A stretch of DNA of 64,000 nt from Archivesica marissinica (taxonomy: Eukaryota; Mollusca; Bivalvia; Venerida; Vesicomyidae): NCBI GenBank assembly GCA_014843695.1, contig CM026403.1, positions 4,402,150 to 4,466,149 on the forward strand, given 5' to 3'. Under the pieces are notes generated by a model. The model was not told where the DNA came from. It saw nothing but the letters and a program-made list of their open reading frames with translations, and ran no database searches. Positions 35,201 through 47,255 of this stretch are shown here, piece by piece (position 1 is the stretch's first letter; each line of letters starts with the position of its first letter). A program made the translations under genes and the position numbers.

Positions 35201-38200
35201 TTCTCTCATAGAAACACCTCTTGACGCCAATACCAATACGACATACATTGACAATGTAGTAGCCAAACCAATGTTCATAAACCCTTTCTCTCATAGAAAC
35301 ACCTCTTGACGCCAATACCAATACGACATTCATTGACAATGTAGTAGCCAAACAATGTTCATAAACCCTTTCCCTCATAGAAACACCTCTTGACGCCAAT
35401 ACCAATACGACATACATTGACAATGTAGTAGCCAAACAATGTTCATAAACCCTTTCTCTCATAGAAACACCTCTTGACGCCAATACCAATACGACATTCA
35501 TTGACAATGTAGTAGCCAAACAATGTTCATAAACCCTTTCTCTCATAGAAACACCTCTTGACGCCAATACCAATACGACATACATTGACAATGTAGTAGC
35601 CAAACAATGTTCATAAACCCTTTCTCTCATAGAAACACCTCTTGACGCCAATACCAATACGACATTCATTGACAATGTAGTAGCCAAACAATGTTCATAA
35701 ACCCTTTCTCTCATAGAAACACCTCTTGACGCCAATACCAATACGACATACATTGACAATGTAGTAGCCAAACAATGTTCATAAACCCTTTCTCTCATAG
35801 AAACACCTCTTGACGCCAATACCAATACGACATTCATTGACAATGTAGTAGCCAAACCAATGTTCATAAACCCTTTCCTCATAGAAACACCTCTTGACGC
35901 CAATACCAATACGACATTCATTGACAATGTAGTAGTCAAACCAATGTTCATAAACCCTTTCTCTCATAGAAACACCTCTTGACGCCAATACCAATACGAC
36001 ATTCATTGACAATGTAGTAGTCAAACCAATGTTCATAAACCCTTTCTCTCATAGAAACACCTCTTGACGCCAATACCAATACGACATTCATTGACAATGT
36101 AGTAGCCAAACCAATGTTCATAAACCCTTTCCCTCATAGAAACACCTCTTGACACCAATACCAATACGACATACATTGACAATGTAGTAGCCAAACCAAT
36201 GTTCATAAACCCTTTCCCTCATAGAAGCACCTCTTGACGCCAATACCAATACGACATTCATTGACAATGTAGTAGCCAAACCAATGTTCATAAACCCTTT
36301 CTCTCATAGAAACACCTCTTGACACCAATACCAATACGACATACATTGACAATGTAGTAGCCAAACCAATGTTCATAAACCATTTCTCTCATAGAAACAC
36401 CTCTTGACACCAATACCAATACGACATACATTGACAATGTAGTAGCCAAACCAATGTTCATAAACCCTTTCCCTCATAGAAGCACCTCTTGACGCCAATA
36501 CCAATACGACATTCATTGACAATGTAGTAGCCAAACCAATGTTCATAAACCCTTTCTCTCATAGAAACACCTCTTGACGCCAATACCAATACGACATTCA
36601 TTGACAATGTAGTAGCCAAACAATGTTCATAAACCCTTTCCTCATAGAAGCACCTCTTGACGCCAATACCAATACGACATACATTGACAATGTAGTAGCC
36701 AAACAATGTTCATAAACCCTTTCTCTCATAGAAACACCTCTTGACGCCAATACCAATACGACATTCATTGACAATGTAGTAGCCAAACAATGTTCATAAA
36801 CCCTTTCCCTCATAGAAGCACCTCTTGACACCAATACCAATACGACATACATTGACAATGTAGTAGCCACACCAATGTTCATAAACCCTTTCCCTCATAG
36901 AAGCACCTCTTGACACCAATACCAATACGACATACATTGACAATGTAGTAGCCACACCAATGTTCATAAACCCTTTCCCTCATAGAAGCACCTCTTGACG
37001 CCAATACCAATACGACATTCATTGACAATGTAGTAGCCAAACCAATGTTCATAAACCCTTTCCCTCATAGAAACACCTCTTGACGCCAATACCAATACGA
37101 CATTCATTGACAATGTAGTAGCCAAACCAATGTTCATAAACCCTTTCCCTCATAGAAGCACCTCTTGACACCAATACCAATACGACATTCATTGACAATG
37201 TAGTAGCCAAACCAATGTTCATAAACCCTTTCCCTCATAGAAGCACCTCTTGACACCAATACCAATACGACATTCATTGACAATGTAGTAGCCAAACCAA
37301 TGTTCATAAACCCTTTCCCTCATAGAAGCACCTCTTGACGCCAATACCAATACGACATTCATTGACAATGTAGTAGCCAAACCAATGTTCATAAACCCTT
37401 TCCCTCATAGAAGCACCTCTTGACACCATACCAATACGACATTCATTGACAATGTAGTAGCCAAACCAATGTTCATAAACCCTTTCCCTCATAGAAGCAC
37501 CTCTTGACACCAATACCAATACGACATTCATTGACAATGTAGTAGCCAAACCAATGTTCATAAACCCTTTCCCTCATAGAAGCACCTCTTGACACCAATA
37601 CCAATACGACATTCATTGACAATGTAGTAGCCAAACCAATGTTCATAAACCCTTTCCCTCATAGAAGCACCTCTTGACGCCAATACCAATACGACATTCA
37701 TTGACAATGTAGTAGCCACACCAATGTTCATAAACCCTTTCCCTCATAGAAGCACCTCTTGACGCCAATACCAATACGACATTCATTGACAATGTAGTAG
37801 CCAAACCAATGTTCATAAACCCTTTCCCTCATAGAACCTCTTGACGCCAATACCAATACGACATTCATTGACAATGTAGTAGCCAAACCAATGTTCATAA
37901 ACCCTTTCCCTCATAGAAGCACCTCTTGACGCCAATACCAATACGACATTCATTGACAATGTAGTAGCCAAACCAATGTTCATAAACCCTTTCCCTCATA
38001 GAAGCACCTCTTGACACCAATACCAATACGACATTCATTGACAATGTAGTAGCCAAACCAATGTTCATAAACCCTTTCCCTCATAGAAACACCTCTTGAC
38101 ACCAACACCAATACGACATTCATTGACAATGTAGTAGCCAAACCAATGTTCATAAACCCTTTCCCTCATAGAAGCACCTCTTGACGCCAATACCAATACG

Positions 38201-41200
38201 ACATTCATTGACAATGTAGTAGCCAAACCAATGTTCATAAACCCTTTCCCTCATAGAAGCACCTCTTGACGCCAATACCAATACGACATTCATTGACAAT
38301 GTAGTAGCCAAACCAATGTTCATAAACCCTTTCCCTCATAGAAGCACCTCTTGACACCAATACCAATACGACATTCATTGACAATGTAGTAGCCAAACCA
38401 ATGTTCATAAACCCTTTCCCTCATAGAAGCACCTCTTGACACCAATACCAATACGACATTCATTGACAATGTAGTAGCCAAACCAATGTTCATAAACCCT
38501 TTCCCTCATAGAAGCACCTCTTGACACCAATACCAATACGACATTCATTGACAATGTAGTAGCCAAACCAATGTTCATAAACCCTTTCCCTCATAGAAGC
38601 ACCTCTTGACACCAATACCAATACGACATTCATTGACAATGTAGTAGCCAAACCAATGTTCATAAACCCTTTCCCTCATAGAAACACCTCTTGACACCAA
38701 TACCAATACGACATTCATTGACAATGTAGTAGCCAAACCAATGTTCATAAACCCTTTCCCTCATAGAAGCACCTCTTGACGCCAATACCAATACGACATT
38801 CATTGACAATGTAGTAGCCAAACCAATGTTCATAAACCCTTTCCCTCATAGAAGCACCTCTTGACGCCAATACCAATACGACATTCATTGACAATGTAGT
38901 AGCCAAACCAATGTTCATAAACCCTTTCCCTCATAGAAGCACCTCTTGACACCAATACCAATACGACATTCATTGACAATGTAGTAGCCAAACCAATGTT
39001 CATAAACCCTTTCCCTCATAGAAGCACCTCTTGACACCAATACCAATACGACATTCATTGACAATGTAGTAGCCAAACCAATGTTCATAAACCCTTTCCC
39101 TCATAGAAACACTTCTTGACACCAATACCAATACGACATTCATTGACAATGTAGTAGCCACACCAATGTTCATAAACCCTTTCCCTCATAGAAGCACCTC
39201 TTGCCACCAATACCAATACGACATTCATTGTCAATGTAGTAGCCAAACCAATGTTCATAAACCCTTTCCCTCATAGAAACACCTCTTGACACCAATACCA
39301 ATACGACATTCATTGACAATGTAGTAGCCAAACCAATGTTCATAAACCCTTTCCCTCATAGAAGCACCTCTTGACACCAATACCAATACGACATTCATTG
39401 ACAATGTAGTAGCCAAACCAATGTTCATAAACCCTTTCCCTCATAGAAACACTTCTTGACACCAATACCAATACGACATTCATTGACAATGTAGTAGCCA
39501 CACCAATGTTCATAAACCCTTTCCCTCATAGAAGCACCTCTTGCCACCAATACCAATACGACATTCATTGTCAATGTAGTAGCCAAACCAATGTTCATAA
39601 ACCCTTTCCCTCATAGAAACACCTCTTGACACCAATACCAATACGACATTCATTGACAATGTAGTAGCCAAACCAATGTTCATAAACCCTTTCCCTCATA
39701 GAAGCACCTCTTGACGCCAATACCAATACGACATTCATTGACAATGTAGTAGCCAAACCAATGTTCATAAACCCTTTCCCTCATAGAAGCACCTCTTGAC
39801 ACCAATACCAATACGACATTCATTGACAATGTAGTAGCCAAACCAATGTTCATAAACCCTTTCCCTCATAGAAACACCTCTTGACACCAACACCAATACG
39901 ACATTCATTGACAATGTAGTAGCCAAACCAATGTTCATAAACCCTTTCCCTCATAGAAACACCTCTTGACGCCAATACCAATACGACATTCATTGACAAT
40001 GTAGTAGCCAAACCAATGTTCATAAACCCTTTCCCTCATAGAAGCACCTCTTGACGCTAATACCAATACGACATTCATTGACAATGTAGTAGCCAAACCA
40101 ATGTTCATAAACCCTTTCCCTCATAGAAACACCTCTTGACACCAATACCAATACGACATTCATTGACAATGTAGTAGCCAAACCAATGTTCATAAACCCT
40201 TTCCCTCATAGAAGCACCTCTTGACACCAATACCAATACGACATTCATTGACAATGTAGTAGCCAAACCAATGTTCATAAACCCTTTCCCTCATAGAAAC
40301 ACCTCTTGACACCAACACCAATACGACATTCATTGACAATGTAGTAGCCAAACCAATGTTCATAACCCTTTCCCTCATAGAAGCACCTCTTGACGCCAAT
40401 ACCAATACGACATTCATTGACAATGTAGTAGCCAAACCAATGTTCATAAACCCTTTCCCTCATAGAAGCACCTCTTGACGCCAATACCAATACGACATTC
40501 ATTGACAATGTAGTAGCCAAACCAATGTTCATAAACCCTTTCCCTCATAGAAGCACCTCTTGACACCAATACCAATACGACATTCATTGACAATGTAGTA
40601 GCCAAACCAATGTTCATAAACCCTTTCCCTCATAGAAGCACCTCTTGACGCCAATACCAATACGACATTCATTGACAATGTAGTAGCCAAACCAATGTTC
40701 ATAAACCCTTTCCCTCATAGAAGCACCTCTTGACGCCAATACCAATACGACATTCATTGACAATGTAGTAGCCAAACCAATGTTCATAAACCCTTTCCCT
40801 CATAGAAGCACCTCTTGACGCCAATACCAATACGACATTCATTGACAATGTAGTAGCCAAACCAATGTTCATAAACCCTTTCCCTCATAGAAACACCTCT
40901 TGACACCAATACCAATACGACATACATTGACAATGTAGTAGCCAAACCAATGTTCATAAACCCTTTCCCTCATAGAAGCACCTCTTGACGCCAATACCAA
41001 TACGACATACATTGACAATGTAGTAGCCAAACCAATGTTCATAAACCCTTTCCCTCATAGAACACCTCTTGACGCCAATATGACATACATTGACAATGTA
41101 GTAGCCAAACCAATGTTCATAAACCCTTTCCCTCATAGAAGCACCTCTTGACGCCATACCAATACGACATACATTGACAATGTAGTAGCCAAACCAATGT

Positions 41201-43389
41201 TCATAAACCCTTTCCCTCATAGAAGCACCTCTTGACCCATACCAATACGACATACATTGACAATGTAGTAGCCAAACCAATGTTCATAAACCCTTTCCCT
41301 CATAGAAGCACCTCTTGACGCCATACCAATACGACATACATTGACAATGTAGTAGCCAAACCAATGTTCATAAACCCTTTCCCTCATAGAAGCACCTCTT
41401 GACGCCAATACCAATACGACATACATTGACAATGTAGTAGCCAAACCAATGTTCATAAACCATTTCCCTCATAGAAGCACCTCTTGACGCCAATACCAAT
41501 ACGACATACATTGACAATGTAATAGCCAAACCAATGTTCATAAACCCTTTCCCTCATAGAAGCACCTCTTGACGCCAATACGACATACATTGACAATGTA
41601 GTAGCCAAACCAATGTTCATAAACCCTTTCCCTCATAGAAGCACCTCTTGACACCAATACGACATACATTGACAATGTAGTAGCCAAACCAATGTTCATA
41701 AACCCTTTCCCTCATAGAAGCACCTCTTGACGCCATTACCAATACGACATACATTGACAATGTAGTAGCCAAACCAATGTTCATAAACCCTTTCCCTCAT
41801 AGAAACACCTCTTGACGCAATACGACATTCATTGACAATGTAGTAGCCAAACCAATGTTCATAAACCCTTTCCCTCATAGAAGCACCTCTTGACACCAAT
41901 ACGACATACATTGACAATGTAGTAGCCAAACCAATGTTCATAAACCCTTTCCCTCATAGAAGCACCTCTTGACGCCATTACCAATACGACATACATTGAC
42001 AATGTAGTAGCCAAACCAATGTTCATAAACCCTTTCCCTCATAGAAGCACCTCTTGACACCAATACCAATACGACATTCATTGACAATGTAGTAGCCAAA
42101 CCAATGTTCATAAACCCTTTCCCTCATAGAAACACCTCTTGACACCAATACCAATACGACATACATTGACAATGTAGTAGCCAAACCAATGTTCATAAAC
42201 CCTTTCCCTCATAGAAGCACCTCTTGACGCCAATACCAATACGACATACATTGACAATGTAGTAGCCAAACCAATGTTCATAAACCCTTTCCCTCATAGA
42301 AGCACCTCTTGACGCCAATATGACATACATTGACAATGTAGTAGCCAAACCAATGTTCATAAACCCTTTCCCTCATAGAAACACCTCTTGACACCAATAC
42401 GACATACATTGACAATGTAGTAGCCAAACTAATGTTCATAAACCCTTTCCCTCATAGAGGCACCTCTTGACACCAATACGACATACATTGACAATGTAGT
42501 AGCCAAACCAATGTTCATAAACCCTTTCCCTCATAGAAGCACCTCTTGACGCAATACGACATACATTGACAATGTAGTAGCCAAACCAATGTTCATAAAC
42601 CCTTTCCCTCATAGAAGCACCTCTTGACGCCAATACCAATACGACATACATTGACAATGTAGTAGCCAAACCAATGTTCATAAACCATTTCCCTCATAGA
42701 CGCACCTCTTGACGCCAATACCAATACAACATACATTGACAATGTAATAGCCAAACCAATGTTCATAAACCCTTTCCCTCATAGAAGCACCTCTTGACGC
42801 CAATACGACATACATTGACAATGTAGTAGCCAAACCAATGTTCATAAACCCTTTCCCTCATAGAAGCACCTCTTGACACCAATACGACATACATTGACAA
42901 TGTAGTAGCCAAACCAATGTTCATAAACCCTTTCCCTCATAGAAGCACCTCTTGACGCCATTACCAATACGACATACATTGACAATGTAGTAGCCAAACC
43001 AATGTTCATAAACCCTTTCCCTCATAGAAACACCTCTTGACGCCAATACGACATTCATTGACAATGTAGTAGCCAAACCAATGTTCATAAACCCTTTCCC
43101 TCATAGAAGCACCTCTTGACACCAATACGACATACATTGACAATGTAGTAGCCAAACCAATGTTCATAAACCCTTTCCCTCATAGAAGCACCTCTTGACG
43201 CCATTACCAATACGACATACATTGACAATGTAGTAGCCAAACCAATGTTCATAAACCCTTTCCCTCATAATAAAGGCCAGAATCCCATGTAGTCCAAGCA
43301 ATATCCACTGCATGATAGCTAAATGGTTGTCGTTTGTATGGAGATATTATAGTATATTAACCTAAATCTCTATGAAGGAAATGGGTCAA
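32235..43389. mobile_element. MITE-1 copy expanded from about 0.25 to 11.2 kb by internal tandem amplification
   Basis: The left terminus TTAACCCTTTCCCTCATAGA is at 32235. The right part after the array (AATAAAGGCCAGAATCCCAT ... TATTAACCTAAATCTCTATG, AAGGAAATGGGTCAA) ends at 43389 and matches the right half of the 246 bp copy at 10005-10250. The right target site reads TCAA, one substitution from TTAA. Between the ends lie about 130 copies of the left 85 bp. The element therefore kept its boundaries while its inside grew by a factor of about 45. Confidence 0.88.
32237..43272. repeat. 85 bp minisatellite, about 130 copies
   Basis: The unit is AACCCTTTCCCTCATAGAAG, CACCTCTTGACGCCAATACC, AATACGACATTCATTGACAA, TGTAGTAGCCAAACCAATGT, TCATA. 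The first copy lacks the 12 bp CACCTCTTGACG. Variant blocks run along the array: TTCTCTC with AAACACC in the left third, ATACATTG (not ATTCATTG) on the right, and shortened units lacking an ACCAAT-type stretch from about 41060 onward. Because 85 is not a multiple of 3, the frames close after about three units, which explains the many 80-250 codon open frames on the minus strand. Confidence 0.98.
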
Positions 43390-43393
43390 AAAA

Positions 43394-43692
43394 AGTGGAG
43401 ATATTACTTCCATCACATTTCTAGATGTGAAACGGTCGACCTATGGTCGGATATATTTACATTATTTAAGTGGAGACATTACTTCCATCACATTTCTAGA
43501 TGTGAAACGGTCGACCTATGGGGATATATTTACATTATTTAAGTGGAGACATTACTTCCATCACATTTCTAGATGTGAAACGGTCGACCTATGGGGATAT
43601 ATTTACATTATTTAAGTGGAGATATTACTTCCATCACATTTCTAGATGTGAAACGGTCGACCTATGGTCGGATATATTTACATTTATTTAAT
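43394..43692. repeat. 73-75 bp repeat, 4 copies, made from the right arm of the inverted repeat
   Basis: The unit is AGTGGAGATATTACTTCCAT, CACATTTCTAGATGTGAAAC, GGTCGACCTATGG and GATATATTTACATTATTTA. The first copy is the inverted partner of 32183-32235; three more follow at spacings of 75, 73 and 73 bp. Each unit has an internal palindrome CACATTTCTAGATGTG. Confidence 0.93.
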
Positions 43693-44026
43693 CACCTGAC
43701 CTGTGCTAACAAACTTATGTATTTACCTGTACTTGAGCAGTAGGTTTTACAGAATACTGTGCAAATGTATTTAGGACAAATTGTGGTAATTCAATAAATT
43801 TATTAGATCATTTATTGGATAAATGATACAGGTCTACCATAACACGCTTATTAAATATTTATTTGACAATTATTTACATCATAGATCATAGAAACAGCTG
43901 ATACACAAACCTCATAAATCACTGCATTTTTACTGATTTATGATGGAATAAAGTCAGCTAGATATCTCAAATTGAGCCCAGTTTCTTTCAAAAATGAGAA
44001 AGTTATTGTCATAACAAACATCATAA
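43693..44026. other. No feature recognised
   Basis: Unique AT-rich spacer between two arrays. Confidence 0.3.
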
Positions 44027-44785
44027 GTCCACAAGGTATCCTCGACTTATGGAAGTCCACAAGGTACCCTCGACCTATGGAAGTCCACAAGGTACCCTCG
44101 ACCTATGGAAGTCCACAAGGTACCCTCGACTTATGGAAGTCCACAAGGTACCCTCGACCTATGGAAGTCCACAAGGTACCCTCGACTTATGGAAGTCCAC
44201 AAGGTACCCTCGACTTATGGAAGTCCACAAGGTACCCTCGACTTATGGAGGTCCACAAGGTACCCTCGACCTATGGAAGTCCACAAGGTACCCTCGACAA
44301 CTTATGGAAGTCCACAAGGTACCCTCGACTTATGGAAGTCCACAAGGTACCCTCGACTTATGTAAGTCCACAAGGTACCCTCGACTTATGGAAGTCCACA
44401 AGGTACCCTAGACTTATGGAAGTCCACAAGGTACCCTAGACCTATGGAAGTCCACAAGGTACCCTCGACCTATGGAAGTCCACAAGGTACCCTCGACCTA
44501 TGGAAGTCCACAAGGTACCCTCGACTTATGGAATCCACAAGTACCCTCGACTTATGGAAGTCCACAAGGTACCCTCGACCTATGGAAGTCCACAAGGTAC
44601 CCTCGACTTAGGGAAGTCCACAAGGTACCCTCAACTTATGGAAGTCCACAAGGTATCCTCGACTTATGGAAGTCCACAAGGTACCCTAGACTTATGGAAG
44701 TCCACAAGGTACCCTCGACTTATGGAAGTCCACAAGCTACCCTCGACTTATGGAAGTCCACAAGGTACCCTCGACTTATGGAAGG
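44027..44785. repeat. 28 bp minisatellite, about 27 copies
   Basis: The unit is TATGGAAGTCCACAAGGTAC plus CCTCGACT (or CC, or CTAGACT). It is open in all three plus frames for about 90-155 codons, an artefact of the 28 bp period. Confidence 0.97.
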
Positions 44786-44814
44786 ATCCAGCTTAAAATC
44801 AGCATTTCAAGCCA

Positions 44815-45170
44815 AAACTTGACCGGATTGACTTATGGCCGGATCGACTTATGGGCGGATCGACTTATGGCCGAAATCGACATATGGCTATGATAGACTT
44901 ATGCCTGAGATCAACTTATGGCTGAGATCAACTTATGTCTGAGATCAACTTATGGCTGAGATCAACTTATGGCCGAAATCGACATATGGCTAAGATCGAC
45001 TTATAGCTGAGATCAACTTATAGCTGAGATCAACTTATAGCTGAGATCAACTTATGGCTGAGATCAACTTATAGCTGAGATCAACTTATAGCTGAGATCA
45101 ACTTATAGCTGAGATCAACTTATGCCTGAGATCAACTTATGGCTGAGATCAACTTATGGTCGGGTATATA
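44815..45170. repeat. 17 bp minisatellite, about 20 copies, degenerate left end
   Basis: The unit is GAGATCAACTTATGGCT with AGCT and CCT variants. The left end reads CGGATCGACTTATGGCCGG. It shares the core TCGACTTATGG with the arrays to its left. Confidence 0.92.
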
Positions 45171-45244
45171 TGGTTTATCAATGATAATTTCGCAACTTTA
45201 AAAGGTTCAAAATTACATACAGTTGATATATAATAGTCAAAAAC

Positions 45245-46510
45245 TGTGTTGTCATGCAATAATCTGGTGCTAGTTACCTGTGTTGTCATGCAATAATCTG
45301 GTGCTAGTTACCTGTGTTGTCATGCAATAATCTGGTGCTAGTTACCTGTGTTGCCATGCAATAGTCTGGTGCTAGTTACCTGTGTTGCCATGCAATAGTC
45401 TGGTGCTAGTTACCTGTGTTGCCATGCAATAGTCTGGTGCTAGTTACCTGTGTTGCCATGCAATAGTCTGGTGCTAGTTACCTGTGTGTTGCCATGCATT
45501 AATCTGGTGCTAGTTACCTGTGTTGCCATGCAATAGTCTGGTGCTAGTTACCTGTGTTGCCATGCAATAGTCTGGTGCTAGTTACCTGTGTTGCCATGCA
45601 TTAATATGGTGCTAGTTACCTGTGTTGCCATGCAATAGTCTGGTGCTAGTTACCTGTGTTGCCATGCAATAGTCTGGTGCTAGTTACCTGTGTTGCCATG
45701 CAATAGCCTGGTCCTAGTTACCTGTGTTGCCATACAATAGTCTGGTGCTAGTTACCTGTGTTGCCATGCAATAGTCTGGTGCTAGTTACCTGTGTTGCCA
45801 TGCAATAGTCTGGTGTTAGTTACCTGTGTTGCCATGCATTGATCTGGTGCTAGTTACCTGTGTTGCCATGCAATAGTTTGGTGCTAGTTACCTGTGTTGC
45901 CATGCAATAGTCTGGTGCTAGTTACCTGTGTTGCCATGCAATAATATGGTGCTAGTTACCTGTGTTGCCATGTGCTAGTCTGGTGCTAGTTACCTGTGTT
46001 GCCATGCAATAACCTGGTGCTAGTTACCTGTGTTGCCATGCAATATCCTAGTGCTAGTTACCTGTGTTGCCATGCAATAGTCTGGTGCAAGTTACCTGTG
46101 TTGCCATGCATTAATCTGGTACTAGTTACCTGTGTTGCCATGCAATAGTCTGGTGCTAGTTACCTGTGTTGCCATGCAATAATCTGGTGCAAGTTACCTG
46201 TGTTGCCATGCAATAGCCTGGTGCTAGTTACCTGTGTTGCCATGCAATAGTCTGGTGCTAGTTACTTGTGTTGCCATGCAATAGCCTGGTGCTAGTTACC
46301 TGTGTTGCCATGCAATAGTCTGGTGCTAGTTACCTGTGTTGCCATGCATTAATCTGGTGCTAGTTACCTGTGTTGCCATGCAATAGTCTGGTGCTAGTTA
46401 CCTGTGTTGCCATGCAATAGTCTGGTGCTAGTTACCTGTATTGCCATGCATTAATCTGGTGCTAGTTACCTGTGTTGCCATGCAATAGCCTGGTGCTAGT
46501 TACCTGTGAT
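45245..46510. repeat. 34 bp minisatellite, about 37 copies
   Basis: The unit is TAGTTACCTGTGTTGCCATG plus CAATAGTCTGGTGC. The first three copies have TTGTCATG and AATAATC. It belongs to the same family as the two arrays to its right. Confidence 0.97.
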
Positions 46511-46570
46511 GGCAAGCAATAGTCCATAGCTAGTTACCTGTATTGGGATGCAATACTAGTAGTCTGATGC

Positions 46571-46664
46571 CCAGGAAAGGTGTTGTTAGGTAAACTGCCC
46601 GCCGGCGATATAGCCCAAAATGGTGCTGACGCAGGTGTAAAACCCCAAAATATAACATAACATA
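46571..46664 (+). mobile_element. 5'-truncated SINE-A tail inserted in an array, 16 bp target-site duplication
   Basis: CCAGGAAAGGTGTTGTTAGG, TAAACTGCCCGCCGGCGATA, TAGCCCAAAATGGTGCTGAC, then GTAAAACCCC and ATATAACATAACATA. This matches the 3' half of the SINE at 51681-51908. Identical 16 bp flanks (ACTAGTAGTCTGATGC) lie at 46555-46570 and 46665-46680. Confidence 0.92.
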
Positions 46665-46680
46665 ACTAGTAGTCTGATGC

Positions 46681-47255
46681 TAGTTACCTGTGGGGGCAGG
46701 CAATAGTTCATAGCTAGTTACATGTGGGGCAGGCAATAGTCCATAGCTAGTTACATATGGGGCAGGCAATAGTCCATAGCTAGTTACCTGTATGGGATGC
46801 AATAGTCCATAGCTAGTTACCTGTATGGGAGACAATAGTCCATAGCTAGTTACCTGTATGGGATGCAATAGTCTGATGTTTGTTACCTATGGGCGCAGGC
46901 AATAGTCCATAGCTAGTTACATGTGGGGCAGGCAATAGTCCATAGCTAGTTACATGTGGGGCAGGCAATAGTCCATAGCTAGTTACCTGTATGGGAGGCA
47001 ATAGTCCATAGCTAGTTACCTGTATGGGATACAATAGTCCATAGCTAATTACCTGTATGGGAGGCAATAGTCCATAGCTAGTTACCTGTATGGGATGCAA
47101 TAGTCCATAGCTAGTTACCTGTATGGGATGCAATAGTCTGATGTTAGTTACCTATGGGCGCAGGCAATAGTCCATAGCTAGTTACATGTGGGGCAGGCAA
47201 TAGTCCATAGCTAGCTACATGTGGGGCAGGCAATAGTACATAGCTAGTTACCTGT
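46681..47255. repeat. About 31-32 bp minisatellite, roughly 18 copies
   Basis: The unit is CAATAGTCCATAGCTAGTTA plus CCTGTATGGGATG, or CATGTGGGGCAGG. Several units with GGGCGCAGG mark a larger repeated block of about 280 bp (46870-47150 and on). Confidence 0.92.

Noticed and set aside
33410..42681. Many 80-250 codon minus frames in the 85 bp array
   Set aside because: Each is a read-through of a few units that cycles through three frames. There is no conservation pressure on codons.
32237..43272. CRISPR array
   Set aside because: There are no unique spacers between repeats; units are directly adjacent, and the setting is eukaryotic.
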